Below are positions 62,913 through 64,000 of a stretch of DNA of 64,000 nt, piece by piece (within the stretch, counting starts at the first letter, position 1; every line of letters starts with the position of its first letter). Under the pieces are notes generated by a model. It saw nothing but the letters and a program-made list of their open reading frames with translations, made no database searches and was not told the DNA's origin. The position numbers and the translations under genes were made by a program. The stretch is taken from the NCBI GenBank assembly GCA_030145385.1, contig JAQYVU010000014.1, positions 1 through 64,000 of the forward strand, read 5' to 3'. The DNA comes from Desulfococcaceae bacterium. GTDB taxonomy: Bacteria; Desulfobacterota; Desulfobacteria; Desulfobacterales; Desulfosalsimonadaceae.

Positions 62913-63197
62913 TTACGAATTTTTGTCTTCCGATCGGCCGGTTTGTTTGTCCTCGGGATCACTTTGAATTCGAGTTGTCATCCCGATTTTTTTACCAAAT
63001 AAAGTAGACTTTGATATCCAGGCAATAATTTGAATAGTTAAAAGCGTTAATATCAAATTCAGAAGACCGGAAAAAAAGCCTAAATACTTATCTATTTGTA
63101 AAAATCCCAAAGGAAATTTTAATATTAAAAACCATAATAAAAAAATACAGCAGAAAATAAATGACAATAATAATGACATGCCAATTTTACGAATCAA
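62913..63197 (-). CDS. Small hypothetical membrane protein
   Basis: The 94-residue protein has two hydrophobic segments (LLLSFIFCCIFLLWFLIL and FFSGLLNLILTLLTIQIIAW) and a hydrophilic tail rich in Asp, Lys and Ser. No family is recognised. It lies 80 bases downstream of an orphan Rhs C-terminal fragment on the same strand, so an immunity role against that fragment is possible but unproven. The gene is AT-rich. Confidence 0.6.
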   Translation of the reverse strand: MIRKIGMSLLLSFIFCCIFLLWFLILKFPLGFLQIDKYLGFFSGLLNLILTLLTIQIIAWISKSTLFGKKIGMTTRIQSDPEDKQTGRSEDKNS

Positions 63198-63278
63198 AAT
63201 ATCACCTGTAATAAGCTATTATATATAATAAAAAAAAGAATGAATATGTAACAAAACTTTATCGAAATTATCTGTCAT

Positions 63279-63842
63279 TTATGGGCAAGGTGTGTCTTGT
63301 TGCTGACTTTTCCATAACAAATATTGCTCTGTCTCTTCGTTCATAATTGTATCAGAGGGATTAGTCAAAATCCATAATGGAACTCCTATAAATGATCCGG
63401 GTATGGCAAATCCAGAAAGTTTCTCAGCAACATTTTTGCTCACATCTACCAAGAAGGAAGCTCTTGCTGCAGACGTTGAAAATGTAGCATTTATAGCTTT
63501 AGCCATTGACATTATTGAAAACAAACCATCAGGATCAACAAAATTAACCGGGTCATTTAGGCAATACCCATACAGATCCGTATCTCCACCGGCAAATCCA
63601 ATGGGATCTTTTGCGGTCCATCTTCCGGTTTCCGGATCATAGTCTCTACACCCGAACCTGACAAGGCCTGTATCCCGGTCATGGAGCCCACCGGCAAACC
63701 CGAACGGGATCTCAAAGGCCGGATTGGTATCAGCAAGGATGCTGCCAAAACAATCATAGTCAATTCTTTTTATCACATTACCGGAAGCATCTGCAACTAT
63801 TCTCAAAGAACCGACCTGCAAATGGATTTCGGGTCGGACCAA
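63279..63842 (-). pseudogene. Orphan C-terminal Rhs fragment (partial RHS core plus toxin-type tail)
   Basis: The 187-residue frame starts with a partial RHS core (IDYDCFGSILADTNP; PFGFAGGLHDRDTGL; RDYDPETGRWTAKDP; NDPVNFVDPDGL), the conserved hyperconserved end of Rhs proteins, followed by about 75 residues of variable tail (from IMSMAKAI to the end). The upstream thousands of residues of Rhs repeats are missing; sequence right of 63842 does not continue the pattern before the window ends. It may be an orphan rhs-CT cassette or the decayed 3' end of a gene. The tail has no recognised toxin motif. Confidence 0.75.
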
Positions 63843-63893
63843 GTTGAAGGCCGGTAAAATAGGGATTTAGGACTTAAAAAAGGCCTTTTTTGA

Positions 63894-63937
63894 TGCTTAA
63901 ACGTCCCTTTTCAGGGTCAAAAAGGGGCGTTTAAGCA
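63894..63937. terminator. 18-bp hairpin near the right end
   Basis: TGCTTAAACGTCCCTTTT pairs with AAAAGGGGCGTTTAAGCA (one G-T wobble) around eight bases. It lies just upstream of the orphan Rhs fragment on the minus strand and could end a transcript entering from outside the window. No long U-tract is present. Confidence 0.5.
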
Positions 63938-64000
63938 AAAATTTCCGGGGATACCTTATTTAATTAGTGAAAAATTTTTTAAAGGCCTGGGGTCAAATCT

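Overview
The window reads as chromosomal DNA of a Gram-negative sulfate-reducing-type deltaproteobacterium (Desulfobacterales is my best guess). This rests on gene families, not on a diagnostic sulfate-reduction gene, because none is present here. Supporting points are the outer-membrane and lipoprotein-rich gene content, a probable selenoprotein of the C-GCAxxG-C-C family, large sensor kinases with periplasmic binding domains, TrpX-type ABC transport genes, and several families of short dispersed intergenic repeats. Base composition looks mid-range (mid-40s % GC by eye), with an AT-richer island at about 15-17 kb.

Layout. 1-0.4 kb: the 5' end of a 16S rRNA gene leaving the window on the minus strand, with its promoter and leader. 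0.4-3.5 kb: a cysteine-rich small protein, a DUF1499 lipoprotein, a zinc alcohol dehydrogenase and a nitronate monooxygenase. 3.6-8.5 kb: an MMPL/RND exporter, a LolA-like periplasmic protein and a DUF1302 outer-membrane protein, which look like one envelope export module. 8.5-9.8 kb: two orphan genes framed by inverted copies of a dispersed repeat. 9.8-14.5 kb: a neutral ceramidase, a divergent Lgt-like enzyme and a CPBP intramembrane protease in one minus-strand operon, facing a TetR regulator across two palindromic operators. 14.6-17.4 kb: a ScaI-like restriction-modification island (methylase, endonuclease, controller protein with C-box) between 60-bp direct repeats. 17.6-22.9 kb: hypothetical proteins, a lipoprotein, a SLOG-like protein, a membrane protein and a flavoprotein. 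23-27 kb: a 1214-residue hybrid histidine kinase with two substrate-binding domains, framed by an intact and a truncated copy of one small membrane gene. 27-31 kb: an EamA transporter, an FmdB zinc ribbon, a two-domain putative selenoprotein whose annotation would normally be truncated at an in-frame UGA, and a MopE-motif lipoprotein. 31-38 kb: acyl-CoA synthetase, radical SAM protein, NTF2-like protein, alkylsulfatase-like lipoprotein. 38.5-47 kb: a TolC/HlyD/RND efflux operon followed by two tandem universal stress proteins and PsiE. 47.5-52.6 kb: MarC, a class III aminotransferase, DNA polymerase IV, TfoX N-terminal-type protein, hydrolase. 52.9-62 kb: a GH13 sucrose-phosphorylase-like protein with an insertion, then an ABC operon (a four-unit fused binding protein, STAS protein, permease, ATPase). 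62-64 kb: AT-rich DNA, a small membrane protein and an orphan Rhs C-terminal fragment.

The strongest less-described items are the UGA/SECIS selenoprotein with duplicated domains (28.5-29.5 kb), the ceramidase/Lgt-like/CPBP operon with its TetR operators, the fused multi-unit ABC binding protein, and the repeats that sit immediately after stop codons. No CRISPR array, prophage, tRNA or intact insertion sequence was seen.
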